Assembly: GCF_013302895.1 (NCBI RefSeq)
Contig: NZ_VJOK01000001.1
Coordinates: forward strand, 4,048,858-4,112,857
Length of the DNA: 64,000 nucleotides
Reading direction: 5' to 3'
Source: Streptomyces albus subsp. chlorinus
GTDB lineage: Bacteria > Actinomycetota > Actinomycetes > Streptomycetales > Streptomycetaceae
The position numbers were made by a program, and so were the translations under genes. This document shows, piece after piece, positions 24,512-31,977 of this stretch (positions are counted from its first letter, which is position 1; each line of letters starts with the position of its first letter). The notes beneath the pieces were generated by a model. The model was not told the origin of the DNA, ran no database searches, and saw only the letters and a list, made by a program, of their open reading frames with translations.

Positions 24512-25327
24512 GTGCGCCGATCCCGTACCGCCTCCCGTACGGCTACCGCTGCCCGGACGGCTCGTGCTTCCGGGACGGCCCCCGCCGCCAGGACGGCTTC
24601 CGGTTCCGATCCCGTTTCCCTTTCGGGTTCCGGTTCCGGTTCTGGTTTGGGTTCCGGTTCCGGTTCCGAAGCGGCTTCCGTCCCCCGTTCCGGAACGGCT
24701 TCGGGCGCGGCGCTGCTGGCCCGGTCCGCCGTCGGCGCGCTGATGCTCGCGGCGGTCTCTACGCTCAGCGGCTGCATGACGGTGCAGGGCACCGACGACG
24801 CGGGCGAGGGCGGCGCCGCCCCGGTGGGGAGCCGCTCCGACGACCACGGCGGCGCGGTGGAGCCCGACAGCGGCCTCGACGGCGCGGGCTACCGCAAGGG
24901 CCGCGTCGGCGGTGACGGCCACGGCGCGGGCGGTCGCCACCGGCGCGACGACGACAAGGGCGGCAAGCGCGGCAAGCACGGCAAGGACGGTGACGGCGGG
25001 CGCTCCGGCGACGGGGGCCCGGGCGGCGCGGACGGTGGCCGTACGGGCGGCGAGACGGCCTCCGGCGGCGACGCGGGGTCCGGTCCCGGCGGCGCGTCGG
25101 GCGGCGACCGCAACCGGCCGCCCCGGCCCCGGCCGTCCGGCGGTACGGCCGGCTCCGGTGGTACCGGAGGGGCCGGCGGCGGTCACAGCGGCGGTTCCGG
25201 TTCCCCCACGACCTCGCCCACCCCCTCGCCGACCCGGCCGGAACCTGACCCCTCACCCACCCGGACCACGGCGTCGCCCACCGGTTCCGACGCCTTCGCA
25301 CGCCGTACCGACGCCAGTCCGGCCTGA
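24512..25327 (+). CDS. Lipoprotein-like secreted protein with low-complexity C-terminus
   Basis: A 271-aa protein. Residues 1-65 are Arg/Ala/Ser and Gly-Ser rich, residues 67-87 form a hydrophobic segment that ends in a lipobox-like LSGC (Cys88), and the remainder is Gly/Asp/Arg-rich, turning into Ser/Pro/Thr-rich near the end. The GTG start is supported by AGGAGG 7 nt upstream. A signal anchor so far from the N-terminus is unusual for a lipoprotein, so a single-pass membrane protein is equally possible. It lies between the metallopeptidase and the DEAD-box gene. The function is unknown. Confidence 0.6.
   Translation: MRRSRTASRTATAARTARASGTAPAARTASGSDPVSLSGSGSGSGLGSGSGSEAASVPRSGTASGAALLARSAVGALMLAAVSTLSGCMTVQGTDDAGEGGAAPVGSRSDDHGGAVEPDSGLDGAGYRKGRVGGDGHGAGGRHRRDDDKGGKRGKHGKDGDGGRSGDGGPGGADGGRTGGETASGGDAGSGPGGASGGDRNRPPRPRPSGGTAGSGGTGGAGGGHSGGSGSPTTSPTPSPTRPEPDPSPTRTTASPTGSDAFARRTDASPA
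24588..24680 (+). repeat. GGTTCC hexamer-type repeats within the lipoprotein-like gene
   Basis: Many copies of GGTTCCG / GGTTCC and variants occur in a short stretch and encode the Gly-Ser run before the membrane segment. Confidence 0.7.
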
Positions 25328-25398
25328 TCGGCACCTGACCTGATCCTGATCGAGCCTGATCGGAACATGCCAGTCTCCAGCCGGCGTCCGGGGCCCGT

Positions 25399-25428
25399 TT
25401 GCGCCTTGCCGTACGGGCCGCGTATGCT
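25399..25428 (+). promoter_or_regulatory. Promoter candidate of the DEAD-box helicase gene
   Basis: TTGCGC and TATGCT are separated by 18 bases, about 155 bases upstream of the ATG. This implies a long untranslated leader, which is common for cold-inducible RNA helicase genes. Confidence 0.45.
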
Positions 25429-25584
25429 GGTAGATCGTTTGATCCCATTTGCCCGGCGCCGTCATCACAGCGCGCCGTGTGGCGCGTTCTCTCTCTTGCC
25501 GTGGCTGACCGCATCGAGGCGGTTTCTTGCGATTTCGCGGAGTCAAGGGCGCGTGCCAGTTACTCCGGAAGGTTCGCAGTTCGT

Positions 25585-27882
25585 ATGTCTGTCACCACAC
25601 CTGAGGCCATCGAGCCCGCATTCACCGAGGACGTCGTGGACGTCGAGCAGACCGCAGGCGCCTCCCCCGTCGAGGGCGTCGGAGGCGTCGAGGACGGAGG
25701 GAACGTCTCCGATATCGGGCACGCCTCGGACGCCGAGAACATCTCGGACATCGAGAACAGCGTGGACGCCGAGAACGCCGTTGGCACCCAGGACGCCGTG
25801 GACACCCAGAACGCCATGGACATCCAGAACGTCGCGGAGCCCGCAGAGGCCGGGGAGGCTGCCGAGGTTTCGCTCACCTTCGCCGATCTCGGGCTGCCCG
25901 AGGCCGTCGTCCGCAAGCTGGCGCAGAACGGCGTGACCCGGCCGTTCCCGATCCAGGCCGCCACCATCCCGGACGCGCTGGCGGGCAAGGACGTGCTCGG
26001 CCGGGGCCGTACCGGCTCCGGCAAGACCCTCTCCTTCGGCCTGCCGCTCCTCGCCCGCCTCAGCGGCGGACGCACCGAGCGCAAGCGCCCCCGCGGCATC
26101 ATCCTCACGCCGACCCGCGAGCTGGCGATGCAGGTCTCCGACGCGCTCCAGCCGTACGGCGACACGCTCGGCCTCCGGCTGAAGGTCGTCTGCGGCGGCA
26201 CGTCGATGGCCAACCAGATCTCGGCGCTGGAGCGCGGGGTCGACATCCTCGTCGCCACCCCCGGCCGGCTGCGCGACCTGATCAACCGCGGCTCCTGCTC
26301 CCTCGACGACGTCGCGACCGCGATCCTCGACGAGGCCGACCAGATGGCCGACCTCGGCTTCCTGCCGGAGGTCACCGAGATCCTCGACCTCGTCCCCGAG
26401 GGCGGCCAGCGGATGCTCTTCTCCGCCACCATGGAGAAGGAGATCGACTCGCTGGTGCGGCGCTACCTCGTCGACCCCGTCTCGCACGAGGTGGACGCGG
26501 CGCAGGGCGCGGTGACGACGATGACGCACCACGTGCTCGTCGTGAAGCCGCGCGACAAGGCGCCGGTCACGGCCGCCATCGCCGCCCGCAAGGGCCGCAC
26601 GATCATCTTCGTCCGCACGCAGCTCGGTGCCGACCGCGTCGCCGAGCAGCTGCGGGAGGCGGGCGTACGCGCCGACGCGCTGCACGGCGGCATGACGCAG
26701 GGCGCCCGCACCCGCACCCTGGAGGACTTCAAGGGCGGCAAGGTCAACGTGCTGGTCGCCACGGACGTCGCCGCCCGCGGCATCCACGTCGACGGCATCG
26801 ACCTCGTCCTGAACGTCGACCCGGCCGGGGACCACAAGGACTACCTGCACCGTTCGGGGCGTACCGCCCGCGCGGGCGAGTCCGGCACGGTCGTCTCGCT
26901 GGCGCTGCCGCACCAGCGGAGGCAGATCTTCCGGCTGATGGAGGACGCCGGTGTGGACGCGACCCGGCACATCATCGGCCGCGGTGACGTCTTCGACGAC
27001 GATGTGGCGCGGATCACCGGCGCCCGCTCCCTCACCGAGGTCCAGGCCGAGTCCGCCGCCAACTCCGCCCGCCAGGCCGAGCGCGAGGCCAAGAAGCTGA
27101 GCCGCCAGCTGGAGAAGCTCCAGCGCCGCGCCGCCGAACTGCGCGAGGAGGCCACCCTCTTGGTCGCGCGTGCCGCGCGCGAGCGGGGCGAGGACCCGGA
27201 GGCGGCCGTCGCTGCCGCGGCCGAGGCGGAGGCGGCCCAGGCCGCCGAGGAGGCCCGTGCCGAGGCCGCCCGCGAGGCCAAGGCCGAGGCGGAGCGCCGC
27301 GAGCGGGAGCGCGCCGAGCGCGACCGCGACAGGGGCGACCGCGGAGACCGTGGCGGCCGTCCGTCCTACGACCGCCGCAACCGGGACCGGGACCGCGACC
27401 GCGACCGGGATCGCGGCGACCGTCCGTACGGCCGTGACAGGGACCGGGACAGGGACAGGGACCGTGGCGGGTTCCGCCGTGACCGTGACGACCGCCCGTA
27501 CGGCGGCCGGGACCGCGACCGTGACCGTGACGACCGCCCGTACGGCCGTGACAGGGACAGGGATCGTGACCGGGATCGGGACCGGCGTGACGGTGGCCGG
27601 GACGGCGCGCGTGGCGGCTACCGCCGCGACGAGGGCGGGTTCCGCCGCGACCGCGACGACGTCCGCCGCGACCGGGACGGTGGCGACCGTCCCTTCCGCC
27701 GCGACGGCTTCCGCGAGGGATACCGCGGTGGCGACCGCCCGTACCACCGTGACCGTCGCGACGACCGCCGCCCCGTCGGCCGCACCGGCGACCACCGCTC
27801 CACCTCGCACGGCCCCGGCCGCGCCGCCCCGCGCACCCCGGACCGCCGCGCCGACAAGCCCCGCTGGAAGCGCAACGGCTGA
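25585..27882 (+). CDS. DEAD-box ATP-dependent RNA helicase with RD-rich tail
   Basis: A 765-aa protein. Residues 1-95 are acidic and built from degenerate DAEN/DIEN/DTQN-type repeats. The helicase core (about 100-470) has the Q motif, GRTGSGKT, PTRELAMQV, the DEAD-box variant LDEADQMAD, SATM, and in domain 2 ATDVAARGIHVDG and HRSGRTARAGESG. A helical region follows, and the last ~170 residues are almost only Arg, Asp, Gly and Tyr (RDRDRD, RPYGRDRD). The tail is likely disordered and RNA-binding, as in CsdA/RhlE-like helicases. The ATG at 25585 has a GGAAGG site 12 nt upstream. Confidence 0.92.
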   Translation: MSVTTPEAIEPAFTEDVVDVEQTAGASPVEGVGGVEDGGNVSDIGHASDAENISDIENSVDAENAVGTQDAVDTQNAMDIQNVAEPAEAGEAAEVSLTFADLGLPEAVVRKLAQNGVTRPFPIQAATIPDALAGKDVLGRGRTGSGKTLSFGLPLLARLSGGRTERKRPRGIILTPTRELAMQVSDALQPYGDTLGLRLKVVCGGTSMANQISALERGVDILVATPGRLRDLINRGSCSLDDVATAILDEADQMADLGFLPEVTEILDLVPEGGQRMLFSATMEKEIDSLVRRYLVDPVSHEVDAAQGAVTTMTHHVLVVKPRDKAPVTAAIAARKGRTIIFVRTQLGADRVAEQLREAGVRADALHGGMTQGARTRTLEDFKGGKVNVLVATDVAARGIHVDGIDLVLNVDPAGDHKDYLHRSGRTARAGESGTVVSLALPHQRRQIFRLMEDAGVDATRHIIGRGDVFDDDVARITGARSLTEVQAESAANSARQAEREAKKLSRQLEKLQRRAAELREEATLLVARAARERGEDPEAAVAAAAEAEAAQAAEEARAEAAREAKAEAERRERERAERDRDRGDRGDRGGRPSYDRRNRDRDRDRDRDRGDRPYGRDRDRDRDRDRGGFRRDRDDRPYGGRDRDRDRDDRPYGRDRDRDRDRDRDRRDGGRDGARGGYRRDEGGFRRDRDDVRRDRDGGDRPFRRDGFREGYRGGDRPYHRDRRDDRRPVGRTGDHRSTSHGPGRAAPRTPDRRADKPRWKRNG

Positions 27883-27926
27883 CGCCGGCTGAGGCCGACG
27901 CGGCCCCTGCCGGCCCCCGCCGAGCA

Positions 27927-27961
27927 GCGTTCGGCAGCCCCGGGGAGGGGCTGCCGAACGC
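27927..27961 (+). terminator. Terminator of the DEAD-box gene
   Basis: A perfect 15-bp inverted repeat (GCGTTCGGCAGCCCC / GGGGCTGCCGAACGC) around a 5-nt loop, 44 bases after the stop. Confidence 0.85.
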
Positions 27962-28042
27962 GTGCCCGAGCACAGCCCCGAAGGCATGCAACCCGGAATG
28001 CCTTCGAACCCCGCCCGACCCCCGGGCTATGCTGCTCGGTGC

Positions 28043-28115
28043 GGGCCGTTAGCTCAATTGGCAGAGCAGTGGACTTTTAATCCATTGGTTGTGGGTTCGA
28101 GTCCCACACGGCCTA
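28043..28115 (+). tRNA. tRNA-Lys (TTT)
   Basis: Cloverleaf with D-arm GCTCAATTGGCAGAGC, anticodon arm TGGAC-TTTTAA-TCCA with anticodon TTT, and T-arm GTGGGTTCGAGTCCCAC. Its 3' two-thirds are duplicated at 35987-36032. The copy here is complete, so the tRNA is restored by the left end of element 2. Confidence 0.95.
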
Positions 28116-28116
28116 C
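28071..28116 (+). repeat. attL of element 2 (46-bp core in tRNA-Lys)
   Basis: From the anticodon stem to one base past the tRNA end, the 46 bases are identical to 35987-36032. This is the typical size and place of a tyrosine-integrase site. Confidence 0.9.
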
Positions 28117-28122
28117 CGCGGG

Positions 28123-28157
28123 ACCCCAGGTCAGAGCACATCCGACCTGGGGTTCTT
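28123..28157 (+). terminator. Terminator of tRNA-Lys
   Basis: ACCCCAGGTC / GACCTGGGGT stem with an 11-nt loop followed by TCTT, just after the tRNA. A similar hairpin follows the att copy at 36036. Confidence 0.8.
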
Positions 28158-28600
28158 GGCGTTCAGGGGGTGCCGTAGATCGTTTGCCGGCCCGCTGCTG
28201 GCCCGGGAGGGTGAGCAACGCCGAAGGGACCGCAAGCGGTTGGTGAACACGACGGAGCCGCCGGGCATGTGCCCGGCGGCTCCTGGTGTCCGCAACGCGA
28301 CGGGGTACGCGCCGGACGTCTGCGCCTGGGAGGGGCGTGGAGTATGTCACTCCGCAGGCGGGTGTATGTCATGTGCATGACCCTGACTGTCTGTGATGGG
28401 GGAGGCACGGGTGGTCAGGGCCGGTCAATGGTTACCCCGTTGGCGGCCGTGGCCCGCCCTCCGGTCGTGTGGCCGTCACCCCGCACGTCGGAGGGCAGAG
28501 TTGGTGTATTCGACGGGCAGCCCCCCCTCGGGCAGGGGCAGCCGCCGGAGACGGTCCCCTCCCCCGCCGGTCGCCCACGGGGTTTGGTCGGGGTGGGGGG
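28158..28600. other. Gene-free left end of element 2
   Basis: No convincing gene. A perfect 13-bp inverted repeat with a 2-nt loop occupies 28255-28282 (GAGCCGCCGGGCA / TGCCCGGCGGCTC). This is where an integrase gene would be expected next to attL; none is recognisable. Confidence 0.5.
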
Positions 28601-28678
28601 TCAGTGGGCGGTGGTGCCGTAGGCCAGGGCAGCTATCAGCACCAGCACGACGGCGATGTAGAGGACGTGGGCGCGCAC
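28601..28678 (-). CDS. Small membrane peptide (25 aa)
   Basis: GTG at 28678 opens a frame of 25 codons with one hydrophobic helix (VLYIAVVLVLIAALAYG) and ends in TTAH. It starts four bases after the stop of the 114-aa gene, as the last member of a minus-strand series. Peptides of this type are common in Streptomyces integrative elements. The function is unknown. Confidence 0.5.
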   Translation of the reverse strand: MRAHVLYIAVVLVLIAALAYGTTAH

Positions 28679-28682
28679 GGCG

Positions 28683-29027
28683 TCACTTCTGCCGACGGCA
28701 CGCCTTGCCGTGCCGGTAGCGGTCCCACGGCGGTGTCGCATCGTCGGCACCTCCCATCTCGATACGGTGCGGGCAGTCGGCGGCGAAGTGGCCGTGGACC
28801 TCGCCGTAGCCGCGGGCCCAGCGGTACAGGGCGCGGGGCCAGATACAGCACCAGGCGAGCCACGAGCAGGCCCGCCGTGCGGCCTCGCCCAGGCTGGGCG
28901 GTCCGGTCTCTCCGGGCATCTTCACGACGTAGGAGGGTCCGCGGCCTATCGCGCTGAGGACTGCCCCGCCCAGGCAGAACCAGGCGGTGAAGAGCAAGGC
29001 TCCGATGACCGTTGGCCGCGTGCTCAT
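28683..29027 (-). CDS. Membrane protein of unknown function (114 aa)
   Basis: Starting at ATG 29027, with AGGAGG 10 nt upstream, the product has one clear membrane helix near the N-terminus (VIGALLFTAWFCLGGAVLSA), an amphipathic Cys/Trp-rich segment (SWLAWCCIWPRALYRW) and a His/Cys-containing C-terminus. The start overlaps the stop of the upstream 120-aa gene by four bases (ATGA), so translation is coupled. It is part of the minus-strand series at the left of element 2. No family is recognised. Confidence 0.65.
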   Translation of the reverse strand: MSTRPTVIGALLFTAWFCLGGAVLSAIGRGPSYVVKMPGETGPPSLGEAARRACSWLAWCCIWPRALYRWARGYGEVHGHFAADCPHRIEMGGADDATPPWDRYRHGKACRRQK

Positions 29028-29386
29028 GCGGTCCGCTCCTCCTCTTCCCATGAGGCCCACAGCAGCAGTACGGCTGCCTCCAGGTGGGTCGTCACGTCAC
29101 CGGGCAGGTCGGCTGAGGCAACGGTGAACGGGTCGCCGGTGTGCTGGAGGGCGGCTTGGCGCAGCTGCCGGGTGAGGTGGTAGGCGTCGCGTGTTCTGGA
29201 TGTCGTGACCGTCGAGTTGCGGGCTTGCCACGCGTGCCGGGCCAGCACGCCGGCCCGGTCCTCGGTGCTGCTGTTCTTCCACAGCACCCGCAGGAAGCGG
29301 TTCGTCAACACGGCATCGATCCCGCCGTCCCGCTCCAGTAAGCCGGCCATCAGCTGGGCAAGGGTGAGCACCCTGTTCTCAGGCAT
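29024..29386 (-). CDS. Hypothetical protein of element 2 (120 aa)
   Basis: From ATG 29386 the product reads MPENRVLTLAQLMAGLLERD and continues with a helical region (LTNRFLRVLWKNS) and an acidic C-terminus (LLLWASWEEEERTA). It appears soluble and all-helical. Both ends overlap neighbouring genes by a few bases, showing an operon with the genes on either side. The longer upstream frame is out-of-frame shadow. The function is unknown. Confidence 0.65.
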   Translation of the reverse strand: MPENRVLTLAQLMAGLLERDGGIDAVLTNRFLRVLWKNSSTEDRAGVLARHAWQARNSTVTTSRTRDAYHLTRQLRQAALQHTGDPFTVASADLPGDVTTHLEAAVLLLWASWEEEERTA

Positions 29387-29594
29387 GGGTCCGCCCCTTC
29401 GACGCGGCCTCACGCTGCTCCAGTGCCTGGACGGCCGCGCGGGCCACCTCGCCGTAGGGGATGCCGCGGATCTTCCGGGCGCACGGCAGGCAGGCGGACG
29501 CTGCAGCGGGAGGGCCCGAACCGCGTTCGATGACGTCGATGATCTCGACGTCATCAGCGTGGGCCTGGTGCCACTGGCACCATCCGGCACTCAT
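29379..29594 (-). CDS. Small Cys/His protein of Streptomyces mobile elements (71 aa)
   Basis: The product starts MSAGWCQWHQAHADDVEIID and has a second Cys pair in ASACLPCARKIRG, giving a C-x2-WH ... C-x2-C arrangement that could bind zinc. The segment VEIIDVIERGSGP recurs in short proteins of Streptomyces integrative plasmids, as I remember them. A GAGGAAC site precedes the ATG, and the stop overlaps the next gene by eight bases. It is probably the head of the four-gene minus-strand unit. Confidence 0.65.
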   Translation of the reverse strand: MSAGWCQWHQAHADDVEIIDVIERGSGPPAAASACLPCARKIRGIPYGEVARAAVQALEQREAASKGRTHA

Positions 29595-29788
29595 CTGCTC
29601 GTTCCTCCAGTGTTCTTGTCGGCGGGGCCGGGCGTGGGGGTCTTCTCGCCCGAGCAGTCGCGGCAGTGGGCACCGATGCTTCTGATGCCGTCGTCCAGTA
29701 GTCGTTGCGGACGGTCAGCGGCCTTCGGCAGTGCGGACAGGTGCCGTATCAGCCGGGCCGGTGCAGCGCGAGGCGTGCGGGGACGGGC
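29595..29788 (-). other. Region with degenerate small-ORF remnants
   Basis: On the minus strand two overlapping frames carry pieces such as CPHCRRPLTVRND and SIGAHCRDCSGEK, which look like parts of one small zinc-ribbon protein. No single open frame joins them, so this is probably a frameshifted relic. Confidence 0.35.
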
Positions 29789-29932
29789 TCAATCACGGCG
29801 GCCGTCCTTGCGGTGGCGGCACCACGGGCACCGGCAGGCAGGCCACCGCATGGTCGCCGGCACCGTCGCAGCGCGGACGATACGCGGCCTGGTCCAGGAG
29901 CGGCCCGAGTCGCGGGAGACGCGGATCGTCAT
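29789..29932 (-). CDS. Small basic protein with CRCPWC motif (47 aa)
   Basis: From ATG 29932 the frame encodes MTIRVSRDSGRSWTRPRIVR, then ACRCPWCRHRKDGRRD. The composition is basic with three cysteines spaced C-x-C-x2-C. Similar short proteins occur in accessory regions of Streptomyces. The start is chosen because the upstream part of the frame is not protein-like. The function is unknown. Confidence 0.45.
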   Translation of the reverse strand: MTIRVSRDSGRSWTRPRIVRAATVPATMRWPACRCPWCRHRKDGRRD

Positions 29933-30242
29933 ACGGCTCACGATCGAGCATCCCCCTCCAACCGCCTTGCGAGATGGGCACGTTCGCAAGCGGTGGACGG
30001 GTTTACGAAAGTCGCCCCCGGTCTCACATCACAGGGAGGGCGTGCTGACGGCCTCGTGGGTGAAGTGGTGTTCACGCGTTGACGCTCCTTAGAAGCGTTG
30101 ACGAAGCCCCTGGTGCCGCTGCGGGTGGCCCGGGGACCTGTAACGCAATGATCAGAAGCGGTTACAGACAGCGCATCGACACTGCGCGACATCTTCGGAC
30201 ATCTGCCTGCCGCTAGACGTCCCTAGGTGTCATCCTGGCCAG
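29933..30242. other. Intergenic region before the XRE pseudogene
   Basis: A 310-base divergent intergenic region with lower GC than its surroundings. No gene is seen. It should hold promoters for the two flanking units. Confidence 0.4.
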
Positions 30243-30982
30243 ATGGTGAACGAACGCCTCCGGCGCTCAATGCATCGTGCTGGCCTGGATATCCAAGGCC
30301 TGGCCGCAGCCGTTGAGGTCTCGACCAAGAGCGTGGAGCGGTGGCTCAGCGGCGATTCTGTCCCGTGCCCCGCACCCGCTACCGTGTGGCTGCCGTACTC
30401 CAGGAAGACGAGACTTATCTGTGGCCTGAAAGCACCAATTCCGCCTCGCTTGCGGGCGCGGAGCTGGTTGCCACCTACCCCCGACGCGGTGATGTTCCAC
30501 GCCACCTATGGACGGAACTGCTCCGGGCGGCCCAGCGAGACATTGACCTTCTCGCCTTTGCAGGGCTGTTCCTGACGGAGGAGCACACGGATTGGCTACC
30601 GACCGTGGCGCAGAAGGCACAGCAAGGGGCGCGCGTGCGGTTGCTGCTGGGCGACCCCCGGGGCGTGCAGCTCGCCGCTCGGGACGCTGAGTACCGCATC
30701 GGCGGCGGCGTGGCAGGGAGAGTCGTCGCAGTACTCAACTACTACCGGCAACGCATGCCGGAACAGGTGGAGATCCGCCTCCATGACACCCCGCTATACA
30801 ACAGCATCTACCGTTTTGACGATGAAATGCTCGTCAACGTTCATGCATACGGCGTTCTCGCGGCCCACACCCCGACTATGCATCTGCGACGTATCGACGG
30901 CGCGTTCTTCCACACGTACATCGAGTCCTACGAACGCGTTTGGGTAAGCGCCCGTACCGCCGGGAGAACAGTGGAGGACTAG
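30243..30982 (+). pseudogene. XRE-family regulator with C-terminal sensor domain, frameshifted
   Basis: The ATG at 30243 starts a helix-turn-helix region (RRSMHRAGLDIQGLAAAVEV, STKSVERWLSGDSV). At about 30360-30375 the coding sense moves to another frame, which continues with PVPRTRYRVAAVLQEDETYL and a domain containing LFLTEEHTDWLP, VRLLLGDPRG, YNSIYRFDDEMLVNVHAYG and MHLRRIDGAFF. The joined product would be about 245 aa and matches a common Streptomyces regulator that precedes NUDIX genes. Either a base was lost or gained, or the sequence has an error. The stop overlaps the GTG of the NUDIX gene. Confidence 0.75.
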
Positions 30983-31476
30983 TGAGTAGTGCTACGCGCC
31001 GGATCGACTATTGGCGCGACCCCGCCGCGCCCGAGCCAACCTCTCGGAAGACTTCTGCCAGCGTCTTCGTACAGGACGAGACCGGGCGAGTGCTTCTGCT
31101 GAGGCGCGTAGACAACGACCTGTGGACAATCCCGACTGGAGGGGTGAAGAAGGGGGAGACGGTCGGCCAGGCCGGCGTTCGCGAGTGCAGGGAAGAGACC
31201 GGGCTGGACGTCGAGATCGTCGGCCTGGTGGGCGTGTTCTCCACTCCGGATCACGTCATCGTCTACATGCACGGTGACCGGATGGACGAGGTGCGGCAGC
31301 CGATCAACATCTGCCTGCGGGCCAAGGTCGTTGGAGGAACGATCACGCCCGACCCGTCCGAGGCAGCAGAGATTCGCTGGGTCCCGCCTGCCGACCTGCC
31401 CTCGTATGCCGTTCATCCGGCGCTGAGGCAACGCATAGACCATGGGCTGAACTCGGATGTCCCGTTCGTGAGCTAA
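30982..31476 (+). CDS. NUDIX hydrolase
   Basis: A 164-aa enzyme with a complete Nudix box: GVKKGETVGQAGVRECREET (G-x5-E-x7-RE-x2-EE, where Mg2+ and the diphosphate bind). Family hydrolases cleave nucleoside diphosphate derivatives; the exact substrate is unclear. It starts with YWRDPAAPEPTSRKTSASVF, a common beginning of Streptomyces Nudix proteins that follow XRE genes. GTG at 30982 has GGAGG 6 nt upstream and overlaps the stop of the regulator pseudogene, so it was co-transcribed with it. The damaged regulator may leave it unregulated. Confidence 0.88.
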   Translation: MSSATRRIDYWRDPAAPEPTSRKTSASVFVQDETGRVLLLRRVDNDLWTIPTGGVKKGETVGQAGVRECREETGLDVEIVGLVGVFSTPDHVIVYMHGDRMDEVRQPINICLRAKVVGGTITPDPSEAAEIRWVPPADLPSYAVHPALRQRIDHGLNSDVPFVS

Positions 31477-31527
31477 ATCGGGTGGCGCCGCGGCGGCCTC
31501 GACGTGTGGTAGACCGACAGTGCGGCG

Positions 31528-31678
31528 GTGGTTCCCGCACCTGCGGGGTGGTCCCGGCGGGCGCCTCTCTCGCCCTGTGCGCCCTGTGCGGGTGCTCCCC
31601 GCGCCTGCGGGGGTGGTCCCATCTCGATGCGGTCGATGCCGACATTCAGCTGGTGATCCCCGCGCGCGGGGTTGCTCA
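31528..31678 (+). CRISPR. Orphan type I-E CRISPR remnant (3 repeats, 2 spacers)
   Basis: The middle repeat (31592-31620, 29 nt) has the classic actinobacterial I-E form GTGCTCCCCGCG..GCGGGG..GGTCCC. The first repeat (31528-31555) differs at a few positions and lacks one base; the third (31653-31678) is shortened and degenerate, as expected for an array end. The spacer between repeats 2 and 3 is exactly 32 nt (31621-31652); the one between repeats 1 and 2 is 36 nt and contains an internal repetition. No cas gene is in the window. It lies between the NUDIX gene and a phage-gene fragment in element 2. Confidence 0.72.
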
Positions 31679-31735
31679 TCTGTTGGCTGCACATGCGTGA
31701 ACGTCCCCGCCCTCCCGGACGAGGACGGGGGCGCG

Positions 31736-31865
31736 TCAGCGTGCGATCAGTTCGTAGAGGGTCAGGACCAGGGCGCCGAGCACGGTGAGGGCGCCGAGAG
31801 CCGGGAGGGGCCAGCGGCCCCTACTCCTCAACCGGTAGGGGCCGTTGACATACCCCACGGCCGCC
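31736..31865 (-). pseudogene. Fragment of a phage membrane protein, duplicated C-terminus
   Basis: The minus strand encodes RGRWPLPALGALTVLGALVL and TLYELIAR before a stop, almost the same as the C-terminus of the gene at 34914-35174 (RGRWPLPALAALTGLGALVL, TLYELLNR). The upstream part is lost. It shows that two related phage modules contributed to element 2, or that a duplication occurred. Confidence 0.7.
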
Positions 31866-31977
31866 GCGTGCTCCACTTCCTGGCACCCGGTTGGGCTGTG
31901 CCAAGGCCCCGCCGAGTGGTTGCCGACGGGGCCTTCCAGCTACCACAGCCAGCCAGATGAATAGCGATCGGCGTTGT

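Noticed and set aside
25543..27991. Long minus-strand frames across the DEAD-box gene (814 aa and 319 aa)
   Set aside because: They mirror the helicase and its repeat tail; low-complexity Val/Ala/Gly sequence without motifs.
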